Source of the DNA: Ligula intestinalis
Taxonomy: Eukaryota > Platyhelminthes > Cestoda > Diphyllobothriidea > Diphyllobothriidae
Length of the DNA: 64,000 bases
Direction of reading: 5' to 3'
Assembly: GCA_036362985.1 (NCBI GenBank)
Contig: JAYGXS010000004.1
Location: forward strand, 43,745,462-43,809,461
The first letter of the stretch is position 1. Each line of letters opens with the position of its first letter. A program made the translations under genes and the position numbers. Under the pieces are notes generated by a model. That model was given only the letters and a program-made list of their open reading frames with translations, did not search any database and was not told the origin of the DNA. Shown piece by piece: positions 43,651-54,815 of this stretch.

Positions 43651-45299
43651 ATTCAAATGCTTCAACCTCCCTCCTAATATTATGTCTATTCTATTGTGCA
43701 TTGGGCCTGAAATTATTTTCACATTAATAATGTGTTCCTTGTGTGTACAGAATGTACCTGGGAGTTTATCGACATATAACACTGAGGGATACAAGCACGA
43801 ACTAAACAGATATTTCTGACTGAATTTGTATTTTCAAGCGGTCATGTCGTGCACACAGTATAAGATCATACCTAGTGAGAAAACTATTTGCTCTGCTAGA
43901 AGGTCAAAACTGAAGTAGTGTTGGGTAGGTTTCGACACGCCAAACATTTGAAGCTAAATTAGCGTTTCACTATTGTATTCAAACCTAAACAACCAGCTAT
44001 CATCCATGTAGGTTTCACAATGTGACGCAGGAAGTGCCAGTCAGTTTACCGGATCTATCTTTTTTGGGGTTCTTTAGTTATTTTTAGCTCAACTACAAAG
44101 TAAATTAATTATTTTTTGCATCAATTATGCCTTATGAGACAGGTATTTAATTACATTTGCTTTCTGTAAGCTTCATAATAGTGGATTTACCTATAAGCCT
44201 TTCTAGGAACCGAGATACCATTAATCGAGTACTTTTGTGAATTTGCTTTTGAAGTTTGGATTTCCTGCATAATTGCCTGTACGTACGCGATGAGTGACAC
44301 CGTCGTAAGCACAAGGGCCGCCAACGTAACTCAATTAACGCAGTATCTAACGCAGTCGAGGAAACATTAACTGCAGTAGTTAGTCACGTTGTGTGGCGTG
44401 TGATACATATGCGAGTCAAGACTCCTCTAGTCCTGCTGTTTGTGCGCAAACCTCCCCTTTTCAAACATGTGACTCATTAGTCATGTATCTTCGAGGAGAA
44501 CATGCAGTTTATGAGCACAGTCATTTGCACCTTCAGCTTCATGTTACCACCCCGAAGAGAGGTGGTAAACTTACTCGATGCCAACTTTGTTTTCTCTCAG
44601 CCCTACAGAGCACCAATAACTCTTGCATATACTAATGGTGACATGCTACTACGAATCTTTCGACTGTCAAAGGGGTTTTGCATGATGTCGGGGACAACTT
44701 GCATTAAAATAAGTCCTGCTTTTTTATAGATCTAATTGAATTTATTTCTAAATTCCCCTCTTAATGTACTGAAAAAAAATGTTTCAGAAAAGGAAGACGA
44801 AAGCTGTTTGGACACAGGCAGAAACGTGTTTGACGTTTCCAAGGACACCTTTTAATTAGTTATTTTTGAAAAAATTACCAGTAGCACCAAACATACATCG
44901 AATTTACCTTAACTACCTGCTCTGTAGCTTAATTATTTACTGTTTCGGAAGGAATTAAAGTATTTTTTCGGTTACAGGAATTCAGGAGTTTGTAAAGGCT
45001 CTTTCCAACCGAGAAATTGCAGTTGGGGTAAGGGGTTCTGATTCCAGGTACCTGGGCCTGTGCTTTTTTGACCAAACAATGACAGCAACGTTGTTAAAAA
45101 TGTCCTATTTGACTAAATGCCAATTTTTGACCACTAAACGTCTGATGATAAGCGGCTACTGTGCCCATTTGCAAATCGCTAATTAGTATCGTTAAGCCAA
45201 CTACGCATCGGTCTATTGTGTACCCACAAAATCGGAGACTTTTTGGACCATGCAGAGTGGAGAACATCTTTCCTCACAAACAACGATAACATTGGCAGT
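43651..45299. other. no recognised gene
   Basis: Several short plus frames (for example 44,393-44,635) without domains. Confidence 0.35.
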
Positions 45300-45420
45300 T
45301 TAGGATAATCTCTCACTAAAGGTCAACGCTCTTTTACCGCAGCACCTGGGATTGTGTATGGCTGACTGATGACGGCAAATAGGCCAGAAATGGCCTTTCC
45401 AGCCTCTCTTGGCTTTGTTG
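45300..45420 (+). repeat. hammerhead-SINE (SINE-2), 3' part
   Basis: Contains the second-best hammerhead of the window; the tRNA-like 5' part upstream is not convincing. Confidence 0.55.
45360..45404 (+). ncRNA. hammerhead ribozyme, type I, slightly degenerate
   Basis: CTGATGA (45,366-45,372), stem II GGC/GCC with loop AAATAG, and GAAA (45,387-45,390). Stem I is GGCTG/CAGCC with one mismatch next to the core. Stem III has lost one of its two pairs (T opposite T), so cleavage is probably weak. The AAATAG loop is also present in the Sm-alpha hammerhead of schistosomes. Confidence 0.55.
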
Positions 45421-48400
45421 AGAATGCAATTCTGTCAAATATCTAGCTGTCTGGCCTTTAGCTACAAGTAGATCCAAAACGTACATACCGAAGGTGATTT
45501 CCTTCCTTTTACATCATTGCTTTTGTCAGGGTGTATCCAAAGTCTAGGAAACTATATAATCAGCTGGCAGTATCGAGATTGGCAGTACTTGTCTACTTGT
45601 AAAATAGCCCTTCTTTTATTAAAACATTTTCAGCTTTCCCAAGAACTGTGAATTTCTCTAAATGTAAGTCAGCACGCATATTTTTTACAAATCAGCAGTT
45701 ATTTTCTGAATGCTGATAATAAACCAGATGAACTGTTTAAAACTTTTTGCATCATTAAATTAAAATCAAAATGAATGCTGCAGGGGTTTCAGTTTATGGG
45801 TCCTTACGCTGCACGCAGACTACATATACAGCAATATCAGCCCATGGCGTAAGAACACGCACACGACTAACCTGTACGTCAGAAATATATAGTTCGCAGA
45901 ATGTTTTTTAAAACAAGACAGTCTTTACTAAGAGCCTTCTCATATTGAGACTATTTCTGTTGCATTGGCTATATATTTATGGGAGGCTAACGGATGCATA
46001 CTACCAGTTCACAGCTGTCCATCGATTCGAAGTAATTCGATTATGTTAGGTTCTCACTCAGTGTTCGTCCAAATAAAGGCCATGGAACTGGAGAAATTTT
46101 AATTATGCCAATGATAAAATAACAGTTAGTTTTAAACCCGCGGTAAACTTTCGTTAAGAACGGACTTTCACTGAAAATCAGGTAAGAGAACTTTTTGGAA
46201 ATCATGTTGACTTTACAAAACAAGGAAAGTTACAAGTACGCTTTAAAAACTACATTCAATTTCTCACTGTTGAAAAATTTAATTTAATCCATTTTCGCTC
46301 TCGAAGGTTCACTTACGCTTATTCTTATTTATTTTGAAAGCTACGATAAAATACCAGACAGCCTGGCGCCATATATCTTTCTTTATGACCAGTTTTGAAA
46401 ATAATCCATGAATTTTTAGGGCATAAGGTTACGTTTAAGTGGAAAGTCGAAACTAAAGTAGCGGATACAAAAAAATATTACGTGCAGTCCATAGAAGTCC
46501 ATGAACTAGCTAGGGTAGAATTAGTATCGAATCTACCAAGCCGGATATGGAGATTATTCCGTCAAGGTTGAGCGCAACGATGGAAATTAAATTTAATTAG
46601 CAGATTTTTTTGATCACCGAAACTGCGTCAGTGCAAGATTGAAGCGCAGACTTTGCTACAATAAATGTGATACTATGGACGTGAATCAGCTCGACGAACA
46701 GATTCTTTCATTAGCAAGCCCATTGTGAGCCATAGTTAATACCTGTGCGTGAAGTATGTTTGATGAAATACTAATCTATTCAGTCGGCGTCTGGAACTGA
46801 AATCAATTCGATACTTAAACTGCAGGTAATTCACTTTGCGAGCACGACTGCTATCTTATGATGCTCACAAATTCAAAATTTCTTGATTATTTTTGCTGGT
46901 AAATTTAGCAGTTAAGCAGGCTATCGAAGAAATTTAGAAAAGGCTGAGAATACATTTCAGGTCAACTTCTTTTTGGGTATATAGCATGAGTGTACCTCAG
47001 TGTATCTTGCTTTATAAATATTACTCCCCATTTGCAATTAAAATATGAAGTAAGCATCACTGAAAGACGTTTTTCATGCATTTTAACGACATATAAACTA
47101 TTAGCGTTACCGGGTAGGATATTTTTTTAATCGCTTTTCGTCACAAAAGCTTAGTGCTATGATTTGTAATCTCCTAGGATTAGAATACATAGCCTGGCCT
47201 GCTCTGGCTTTCTAGGCTATAGCATTGGGAAGCAACCCTTTGTGTAGTAATCAGTGCGGTCATACAGGAGCACGCAAAATATGGATTTATGGTAGTTTTC
47301 TTATTCAACTTGGCTTCCGTTATTACGAGAATTTCAGTGGCCGTTAAAGTATTTCTATAATTTCTTGCGCACATTTCACTGGTCGTCCACAGTAAGGCCC
47401 AACCCTTAAAACCTCATTTCACCATTCTAGTCTTACAGGTCTGTTGTTAGGGACAGCTTACCTAGCTTACTATTGCACAACAAAAACATCCATTCTGGGG
47501 ATTTGTCTACTCATCCTCTCCAGACAGGCAATAAATCATTTTCAGTGTACTGACGAAACATCGAAGAACCAGCCTATGAAGGCTCTGATACGTAGATTAG
47601 TTTGTCCCTTTTACTCATTAAAAAACAATCCAGAACTTATTTATCTACAAATCGCGCACTGTCTAAGGCTAGATGTTGATTTTTTGCTTTGAAAATTAAG
47701 GCCACTATTAATTTATTTAAATATAGATCAAATATGCGGCGTTCTGTTCAGGTAAGCGTCCAACAGACTGCAGTTTAAGAAACATTGTTAGACACACTAA
47801 CGAGTGTTCTGCCGTAAGGATATTTTCAGCTCTGATATGCTTATCTAAGTATTTTACTACATTAGAACATAGATACAGAAATTGGATGAGTTACCGGCAA
47901 GGGCAAAACTAAGTTCCGTCAATTATGAGTTGTGAGAAACGTAGAATGGAAATTAATAAAAAAGTCGATAATTTATACCGGCCAAAATTCTCGTCAGGCA
48001 TATATCATAAGTGAACCTTCGAGGAATGATTATGCCGAGCCATATTAATCAAAATTGTTTTTTAAATTTTACGTTCATTTCTGTTTATTAGAAAAAGCCA
48101 AATTTACTATTAGTTGAAGACCTTTCTTTGCCCTCAGAAGTAATAAACATGAGGAGAATTTCAAAAAGATATTCGAAACCAATTTTTGGTCAAAAATATA
48201 AGGATCGGTTATGTAAGCCGTTCGGTTTTAAATGGATGATCTGGTTTGCTTGCTTAGATAAGAGAAGCACGCTTCTGTCTTTTATGTAATCCATTCACAA
48301 AAGGGCATTAACTATGTTTTTTTAAAATTTCGGTTTATCTCATTTAAATTTTCTTCATACATGGCGAGTTGTTTTTGCCTTTTGTTTTGAAAATCACTTC

Positions 48401-48689
48401 CAATTGCCCAGATAAGTACCTTTGGCTGAATAGTACTTAGTTTTATAAGGTACTGCATATATTCCACCTGTTCGCAGAAAGGCCCATCGCTTAACCTCAT
48501 AAGTACCTTATTCGCATTTTGCACGACCCTTTGGGTTGGTGATGGTGTAAACTATAATTGCTTATCAAACATTCATTTTGAAAGGTCCGTTTATTCCTCC
48601 GAATCATGAACAGTGAAAGCAGATAAGCAGCTCAGCATTTTCAGAGTTCAAAATGAACAAATGCACTAAAAGCCAACAAGAGTACTCAC
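45421..48689. other. no recognised gene apart from a weak exon candidate
   Basis: AT-rich with short frames. The 82-codon plus frame at 47,444-47,692 follows a good acceptor (CATTCTAGTCTTACAG) but has no recognised domain. Confidence 0.3.
46317..46340 (-). CDS. possible 5' MEG-like micro-exon (24 nt)
   Basis: Acceptor GGTATTTTATCGTAG, donor AAGC/GTAAGT, phase 1 to 1, peptide FKINKNK. Fits the rule, but lies 6 kb from the next candidate. Confidence 0.25.
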
Positions 48690-48742
48690 CAAGAGCTTGA
48701 TTTATTATTTAAATAATGATGAATCAACTGAAACTCACTTAC

Positions 48743-48905
48743 TCATCAAGTGCTCCTTGTTTGATGATATAAGTGGGTGTTGTGGCCTTGCATCAGTGCT
48801 GCAGCGTTCTTCTTGGTTGAAGAGCCTGCCCATCATTGAGATATTATGTGTTCCACTTGAAAAGCTAAAGAGATTGTGCACGTGGGAAAGCATTTCAGCC
48901 ATTGA
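48743..48905 (-). CDS. candidate host exon (163 nt), minus strand
   Basis: Reads SMAEMLSHVHNLFSFSSGTH and on through RLFNQEERCSTDARPQHPL, ending in phase 1 at a strong donor (GATGA/GTAAGT). The acceptor CATCTTGTTGAAAAACTAATCAAG is fair. Composition looks coding. The phase fits as a 5' exon of the MEG-like gene; a further 6-nt exon (48,690-48,695, CTCTTG before GTGAGT) is possible. No signal peptide is visible. Confidence 0.45.
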
Positions 48906-49309
48906 CTTGATTAGTTTTTCAACAAGATGAAAGATTATGCACAGAGGTCGAACGATTCAGAGACAATGGCAGAAATTAGTTCCGTAAATTAGGTGGTCAG
49001 AGGAATGCAGAATGAGCATGAATAATGTCACAGCAGAAGTGAATTAGCTAAAATATTAAGGAAATTTGCGGTTTTCGTCTAGGATAATGTAGTAAGACAA
49101 CAATTTAGTCTTACATAATCTTAAGCAAGTTCACCATCTAAAAAATCTCAGAGGATACAAGGTGTTTTGAAAGCTTCCCGCGAAAAAAACCGTTTTGCTT
49201 TCCTCATCGTAGTGGCTTGCACTTATGCGTTGATGCACACTGTTTTAAACAGAAAAGGGTTCTTTTGCAGAACAGATTCAAACAGAGAAATATTTTCTAC
49301 AGAGGCAAG

Positions 49310-49460
49310 GGGGGCTGGAGTGACAGTTTCTGACTTATTAGCCGGCATCAGCCACTCAAAGTTAAATTAATGTGCTTCACCATCCTGGTCTCAAACTCAT
49401 AACCTGTAAACTGAATCTTCACTGCCCTAACGCTTGGTGCCATTTACAGGTTTTCTTGCG
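49310..49460 (-). repeat. hammerhead-SINE (SINE-2), degenerate
   Basis: Minus strand: B-box-like GAGTTTGAGACC, then GAGTGGCTGATGCCGGCTAA with stem GGC...GTC and GAAAC. The core A9 is C (CTGATGC), and stem I pairs poorly, so the ribozyme is probably dead. Confidence 0.5.
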
Positions 49461-50544
49461 GCGTTTAATCGGGAATAAAAACACTGGTAGCTTTATGCTT
49501 ACCGGTCATTTACGAAACACTCCAATCTACCTTGACTCTTGATCACGACCATTATGAACAGCTGCACATTATATGCTGAATTACCGGGTTCGCGTTTTAC
49601 TCAAATACGTGTTCTAAGATTTCAAGACATTTCTATCAGATTCCATTTTCATGCCAGTACTCAAAATTCAAGATGACCGAGATAATATCCTACACGTTTT
49701 GCTATTTTTCTCGTTGAAGACGTCATTCTTACCCGTGAGAAAGGGAATCGGGAAAGGCCGACCAGGTTATTGTTATATTGTCATTGTCAATTTTAAAAAT
49801 TTTGGCTAAAATAACCTAAGAGGTATTCAATTCCTTTTGTTTTATACTCTACGATTCACTTAAAAGGGAAAGTGTATTGTCATTTAAACATACTACTCTA
49901 AACTCAAGGAGGCCAAATTTGTTACATGGCTGTTGCCGGTTGCTTCTGTGACGACTTTCTTGACCAAAGTTAAACTTAACTTCTGTCAAGTGCTTCTTTA
50001 AGGATGAATTCCACCATACTACGGCTGCTCTCATTTGCACCCAAAAACGTAGCGTGTCTGACTGTCAGTTTCCTTGAACTATTTGCAAGCTTCTATTACT
50101 TGACTCTTTCAGCTTTTATACTCTCTATGGATAGAAAGAAATATGAACAATCTCGTTCTTATAAGGTTGATTCCCTATCTCAACAAAAGTCAACCGAAAT
50201 TCTTAACTTCCCTGGAGATTTGGCAAAAGTACTTCACCAGGACATAAGGGTGTTTAGTTTGCAGCCTGATACCAAAATACGCTAGTCACATCGAAATGCC
50301 GGCTTTTTATTGGTCTCGTTTGTGACCGCCTGCCAAAAAACGTAGTCTGTGGAAATAACGACCTTATTATCATGTATTTTCTTCATTGATTTGCGATGCT
50401 GGTTTAAATTCAAATACACTTAATAGGCAATCTTTGCGCACATTTTTTTCTTGTTTCGAAGCATATTCCATCCTTCTCAAACTGGATACCTGAACAAAGA
50501 ATATCTTACAGCTTTAAAAGGTTTCCATTGATTTTATTGTTAAA
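49461..50544. other. no recognised gene
   Basis: A minus frame at 49,849-50,040 after a CTTGACAG acceptor-like site ends in CLNDNTLSLLSES; there is no domain and no partner exon. Confidence 0.3.
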
Positions 50545-50705
50545 GCCCGTAAGAGGTCCATTCATTGGTTGAGGCCTTCACCTCTGACTGAAGAGACGCG
50601 AGTCTGAAACTCCAGTGTGGCAAAAAATTCATCAGCAACACTGGAGTTGGCTATCACTACCTGATGATGGCAAATAAGCCAGAAATGACCATTGTAGTGT
50701 CCCAT
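50545..50705 (+). repeat. hammerhead-SINE (SINE-2), best copy
   Basis: tRNA-like boxes (GGTTGAGGCC region as A box, GAGTCTGAAACTCC as B box) lead to the CCAGTGTGGC...ACTGGAGTTGGC block and then an intact hammerhead. The arrangement of Pol III promoter plus ribozyme is that of the schistosome Sm-alpha SINE. Confidence 0.7.
50655..50699 (+). ncRNA. hammerhead ribozyme, type I, complete core
   Basis: All parts are present: stem I CACTAC (50,655-50,660) with GTAGTG (50,694-50,699), CTGATGA (50,661-50,667), and stem II TGGC/GCCA with loop AAATAA. GAAA (50,682-50,685) is followed by a minimal stem III of two pairs (A-U, U-A) around GACC. The cleavage triplet is AUU, predicted to cut between 50,693 and 50,694. 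Self-cleavage of the SINE RNA is inferred, and the two-pair stem III is a known weak form. Confidence 0.8.
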
Positions 50706-50999
50706 GTCTTTTTCGGTAATATACTTCTGTCTATAATACGTTGTTTATATATCAATTTACTTGTGACATCTATAAAGTTTGGAAAATATTTCAGAGCTCT
50801 TCGAACGTGTATCAGATCTTTGTGTTCTCTGCCTCACAGCATAGAGAACTTAAGTTTTTCTCGAGACAGACTTTATATAGCAAGCAGTTTGGATGTCTTG
50901 TGTTACAATGTAATGGCCTGTGAAATTCAAAATGACCGAGAATTATGGATCCTTTCTTCAAGTGTATAATTCAGAGCTGTAGGCTTTTCACCACTAGCC

Positions 51000-51360
51000 T
51001 GGGATGACATTCGTGTTATTCAATATTGGATTGTTGAAAAACATAATGTTTGATGACTCAATGCTCGATCTTCGAGTCTACGAACCTTAACATAGGTGAA
51101 GACGACTAAAGATGACTCGTATAACGGAAATGGCCATCAAAGTCTTAATTGTTTTTATTTATATCCACCCCATCGTCTTTCTTTAGTTGCTCTGTCCATC
51201 TCACACGGGGTGGCCATATCCATCTACCAGATTGGTTTATTAATTGCAAATGATAAGGTCTGTCAGAAAATACTGGTTTATTTCCAAAGACCACATATAC
51301 TTTTGTAATATTAACAGTTAACATGTTAAAAGTAGTCAACATATGATGCGTAGATATCTC
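51000..51360 (+). repeat. ~625-bp tandem repeat, first unit (partial)
   Basis: Matches 52,515-52,870 along its length (blocks TGGGATGACATTCGTGTTAT, TAGTTGCTCTGTCCATCTCA, TTTTGTAATATTAACA). It is interrupted at GATATCT by the PLE insertion. Confidence 0.7.
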
Positions 51361-52275
51361 GGGTCAGTATCGGCCACGAGACGGACAGGGCTTGTGTAAG
51401 TGTTTTCTGGCAGCACAGAACTGGATTCAATAGGCGTATAGCCACTGCTTCCGCTGTTTCCAGCACCCAGTGGTGTAGGCCTTTGTAGAGGTTGGTTAGT
51501 GTCCGGTAGACAACCCGAAAGGCTTAATTAGAATCGACTCGGTGGTTTGTATCAACCAGGTGGGCAAGAATTGAGCTCGAGATCGATTTAGTTTCACCTC
51601 TTCTCAAACAGGCCGGTACGTTTTGACGTACTCTCTTTTTGTAGGCGCCTCGTTGTTCGGCTGATGTATCCCGCTCCAAAGGAGTAAGTAAAGGAGTAAA
51701 TACAAATGGATACCCCGAAAGGTTCATCCTCAAGGATATTGACGAACGCACCAAGAAGCCTACTTCCTTACCTGCATAAATGAAAGACGTATTCATAAGA
51801 CTTCCTTTCTTAGGAGACGCAACCAGCGAGCTGGTAAGGTGACGACTTAAGACTGCTATCACAAACACTTTCCCAGCGGCAAACTTACGTGCGCTTTTCA
51901 CGAACACCACTCTTACGACACTAATAAAGCTTTTCAGGTTGTCTACCGGACACCAACCAACGTCTACAAAGGCCTACACCAACGGGTGCTGGCAACAGCA
52001 GAAGCAGTGGCTATACGCCTATTGAATCCAGTACTGTGCTGCCAGAAAACACTTACACAAGCCCTGTCCGTCTCCAGGCCGATACCGACGCCAGAAGGTG
52101 ATTTCATGTCACCCCCATCCAAGAGTAGCGGTCGCCCAACCAATATGCCGACCATTTGCGCAGACTGAAAAGTCCGCAATGGCCAATTGGCGCATTACTC
52201 TGAAATTACTTATTTTTGTACACGTTCAGATTTCCTAGTTTGCAATGTAAAGGCCCTGAAGAAGATTTGCCACAA
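51361..52275. mobile_element. Penelope-like fold-back copy inside the tandem repeat
   Basis: The left part (51,905 down to 51,370, minus) codes a broken GIY-YIG end: GYPF, TSAEQRGAYKKRVRQNVPA, SSILAHLVDTNHRVDSN. The right part (51,912-52,275, plus) repeats the last ~60 codons (VLATAEAVAIRLLNPVLCCQ) and the 3' UTR. The 51,370-51,535 and 51,925-52,090 segments are inverted copies. ATATCT flanks both sides. Removing it restores the ~625-bp tandem period. Confidence 0.7.
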
Positions 52276-52289
52276 AATATCTTTTATAT

Positions 52290-53120
52290 TTGGTTTTAAG
52301 CAATCTCAGGACTTAGATTCCATTTCAGTTTATTTCTTGAACGTTTTTGCTGAAGTATTTGTAAGCCGCTTCGGCTAGTAGTAGTGGGTAAGTACAAGAC
52401 AGAGAAAATATGGTTGCTGAGTATCCCAAGTCCTTGCGTTGCTATTGTGACGTGTGACCGTGCATTTTCATGGCGGACAATTGCACGCATCTACCTTGTT
52501 ATTTACATTCTCGATCGAACCCGCTGGGATGACGTTCGTGTTATTCAATAGTGGAGCGTTGAAATTCATAACGTTTTATCACCAAATGCCTGATGTTCGA
52601 ATCCTTGATTCCACACACGTTAAGATAAACGAGGATAGCTGAAGATAGCCGGTTGTATTTATTTTATCCACCTTACGTCCTTTTCTAGTTGCTCTGTAAT
52701 TTTCTAAGCTCCAAGTCATACGCAGTGACCATACCCATCTACGAGATCGGTTAATTGATCAAAATTATGGGATCTTTCAGAAAATACTAGCTTAATTATC
52801 AGGAAAGCGTTTGCTTTTGTGATATTAACACAACGTTTGCTAAAAAAGTCAAAATATGAAGCTTTGATATCTTTGTACATTTGCTATTGATAAGCAATAT
52901 CATTTGTGTCTTGTCATTAAAGGTCGATCGGGTTTGGTTCTAAGTAATATCAGGACTCAATTTCCATCACATTTTATTTCTTAAATGTTTTTTTTGCTGA
53001 AGTAATTTATTGCCGCTTCGGCTAGTAGAGGTGGGTGAGCAAAAGAGAAAATATGGTTTTTGTGTATTCCAAGTCCTTGCGTGGCTCTCGTGACATGTGA
53101 CCGTGCGTTGTCATCACTCA
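52290..53120 (+). repeat. ~625-bp tandem repeat, remaining units
   Basis: The segment 52,305-52,470 recurs at 52,945-53,120 (TCAGGACT...TTATTTCTT...GCCGCTTCGGCTAGTAG...CCAAGTCCTTGCGT), and 52,515-52,870 repeats 51,000-51,360. Diverged by many substitutions, so an old array. No coding potential. Confidence 0.7.
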
Positions 53121-53429
53121 GAATCGCACCACGTCGACCCACTGCCTCAGGTCTCCTCCATCCCGCGTAAACATGTATTGCTTCAGGTCAGTTGCAGCAA
53201 ATATTCCCTGTGATACTATCTTTAACCTTTAGCAAGTGGTGATGCATAGTGTGAGTACCAGGCTGTCAAAACAAAATTTCTCCGATGCAGCTATGGCTAA
53301 GAAAAATGTTTGGCTGTTTCATTACGATTAGCTTGGCCTCCTATCCATGAATAATAAAGTATATGCGCGTTTTTTTAGACAAGACCCGTTACTTTTGAGG
53401 AAGTCCAGAAGACAATGCTGAGCGTTGAA

Positions 53430-53800
53430 AACTCAAAAGTTTTATTTTTCTCGGTCAACGCGGCTGCCTAAGGCTTAGTGATCTTCATAACAGATAACCT
53501 TCAAAAATATGAGACGGGGATATATGACGACAGTTGGGGTCTGTGAACTTTCTCTGCAGTGATCTTGTCTCTGCAGATTAAACCTTATTGCGACTGTTAA
53601 CATGGACCGTAATTTTTATGCTCAGTTTATGCATGGGATCATCAGCGATACTAAAATCATCGCATAAATGGTGTCTCCCACTTGCGTGAACTATCCCTTT
53701 CCTACCTGTCTCTCCTAGAAAATGAGTGGCTACTTTAAAAACTATTAACGCAGACTTCAAAAAAGTGTTACCAGTTCTTCTTCCTAGCATGTACACAGTT
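53430..53800 (-). mobile_element. possible Penelope-like element, further family, 3' remnant
   Basis: Minus strand: VATHFLGETGRKG (53,690 region) fits the YVGETGR core of the PLE nuclease. About 200 bp on, the strand reads CTAAGCCTTAGGC and CGTTGACCGAGAAAAATAAA, like a PLE 3' end. The catalytic first motif is missing. Confidence 0.4.
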
Positions 53801-54589
53801 TGATATTTCTTAAAAAAGTATCCTAAGGGCTATGAGATGTCAAGAAAGCAGCACGTCTTATCTCATGGAAGTTTAACCAACATTCATGACGGGTTATTTA
53901 AATGTAAAAAATAGTGTTTAAGAAGGTCCGTAAATAACTTATCGTGTAGCATAAATTCCAGATGTGTCAACTACTTCAGGATGTCAGCATTTGCAGCAGT
54001 TTTGTTTCAACCGTCTGCTGAAATGCCACACTATCACAACTCTAAATATAAATAATCTTTTACGAAAACGTGCATAAAGCTCTGCTGCTTCTAACTTAAG
54101 TTCTGCCAATGCACGTCATAATCAAAGCATTTACCTTCTCCCATCTTGACACAGGGCTGACCACAGGAGACCGTTAATGCAGTATCCTGCTGTGGAGCAG
54201 AAAGCGGACATCGGCGAAAGTGACGATTAAACTGCCGTGTGTTAGGCTTGGAGGGACTGTTTAGCTTTCTCAGTCGCTGCGTATGAGTCCCACAGAAACT
54301 GCGTAAGATGCCTCCAACTATAAAACATGCCAGATGCTATCCCCACCCTGATCCAACTACATTGTCTGGCGCAGTTCAAGAAGTGTCACTTACGATTATC
54401 TAGTTTTCTTTGCCGTTGTAAGCCTGTGGATTAGCAAGTACATGTTGACGGTTTTATTTATTTTTCTAGTACCCACACTGCAACAGCTACCGTAAGGGCA
54501 GGATTTTTTCAAATGCGAATGTGGATTAATTATTCGACGCCTGCGAAATAACTATATAAATTGCGACAGGTGTTTCGTCCGTACAGAGA
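53801..54589. other. no recognised feature
   Basis: Short frames only. Confidence 0.35.
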
Positions 54590-54802
54590 TCTGTGGAGGT
54601 CCGTGTGCCTCAGTATCACTATTCGTACAGTTCTGCGTACAAATTGAAGTTGGAACTTTTGTACGGGCTTAAACAGCAGGATTTGATGATCTTAACAAAT
54701 TTCGTGACAGCTTCTCAATTGCAGCTTGACGCTGCATGAGGATGATAACGAAGAGCATACAACAGTTTGAAATTTCACAGAATGACATGAAATAACAGCA
54801 AA

Positions 54803-54815
54803 GATCATAGTTCAG
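54803..54815 (+). repeat. 13-bp target-site duplication
   Basis: GATCATAGTTCAG at 54,803-54,815 and again at 55,935-55,947 flanks the nested PLE insertion. Confidence 0.75.

Noticed and set aside
47444..47692. 82-codon plus frame after a good acceptor site
   Set aside because: No partner exon, and two frames compete after the acceptor; insufficient for a gene call.
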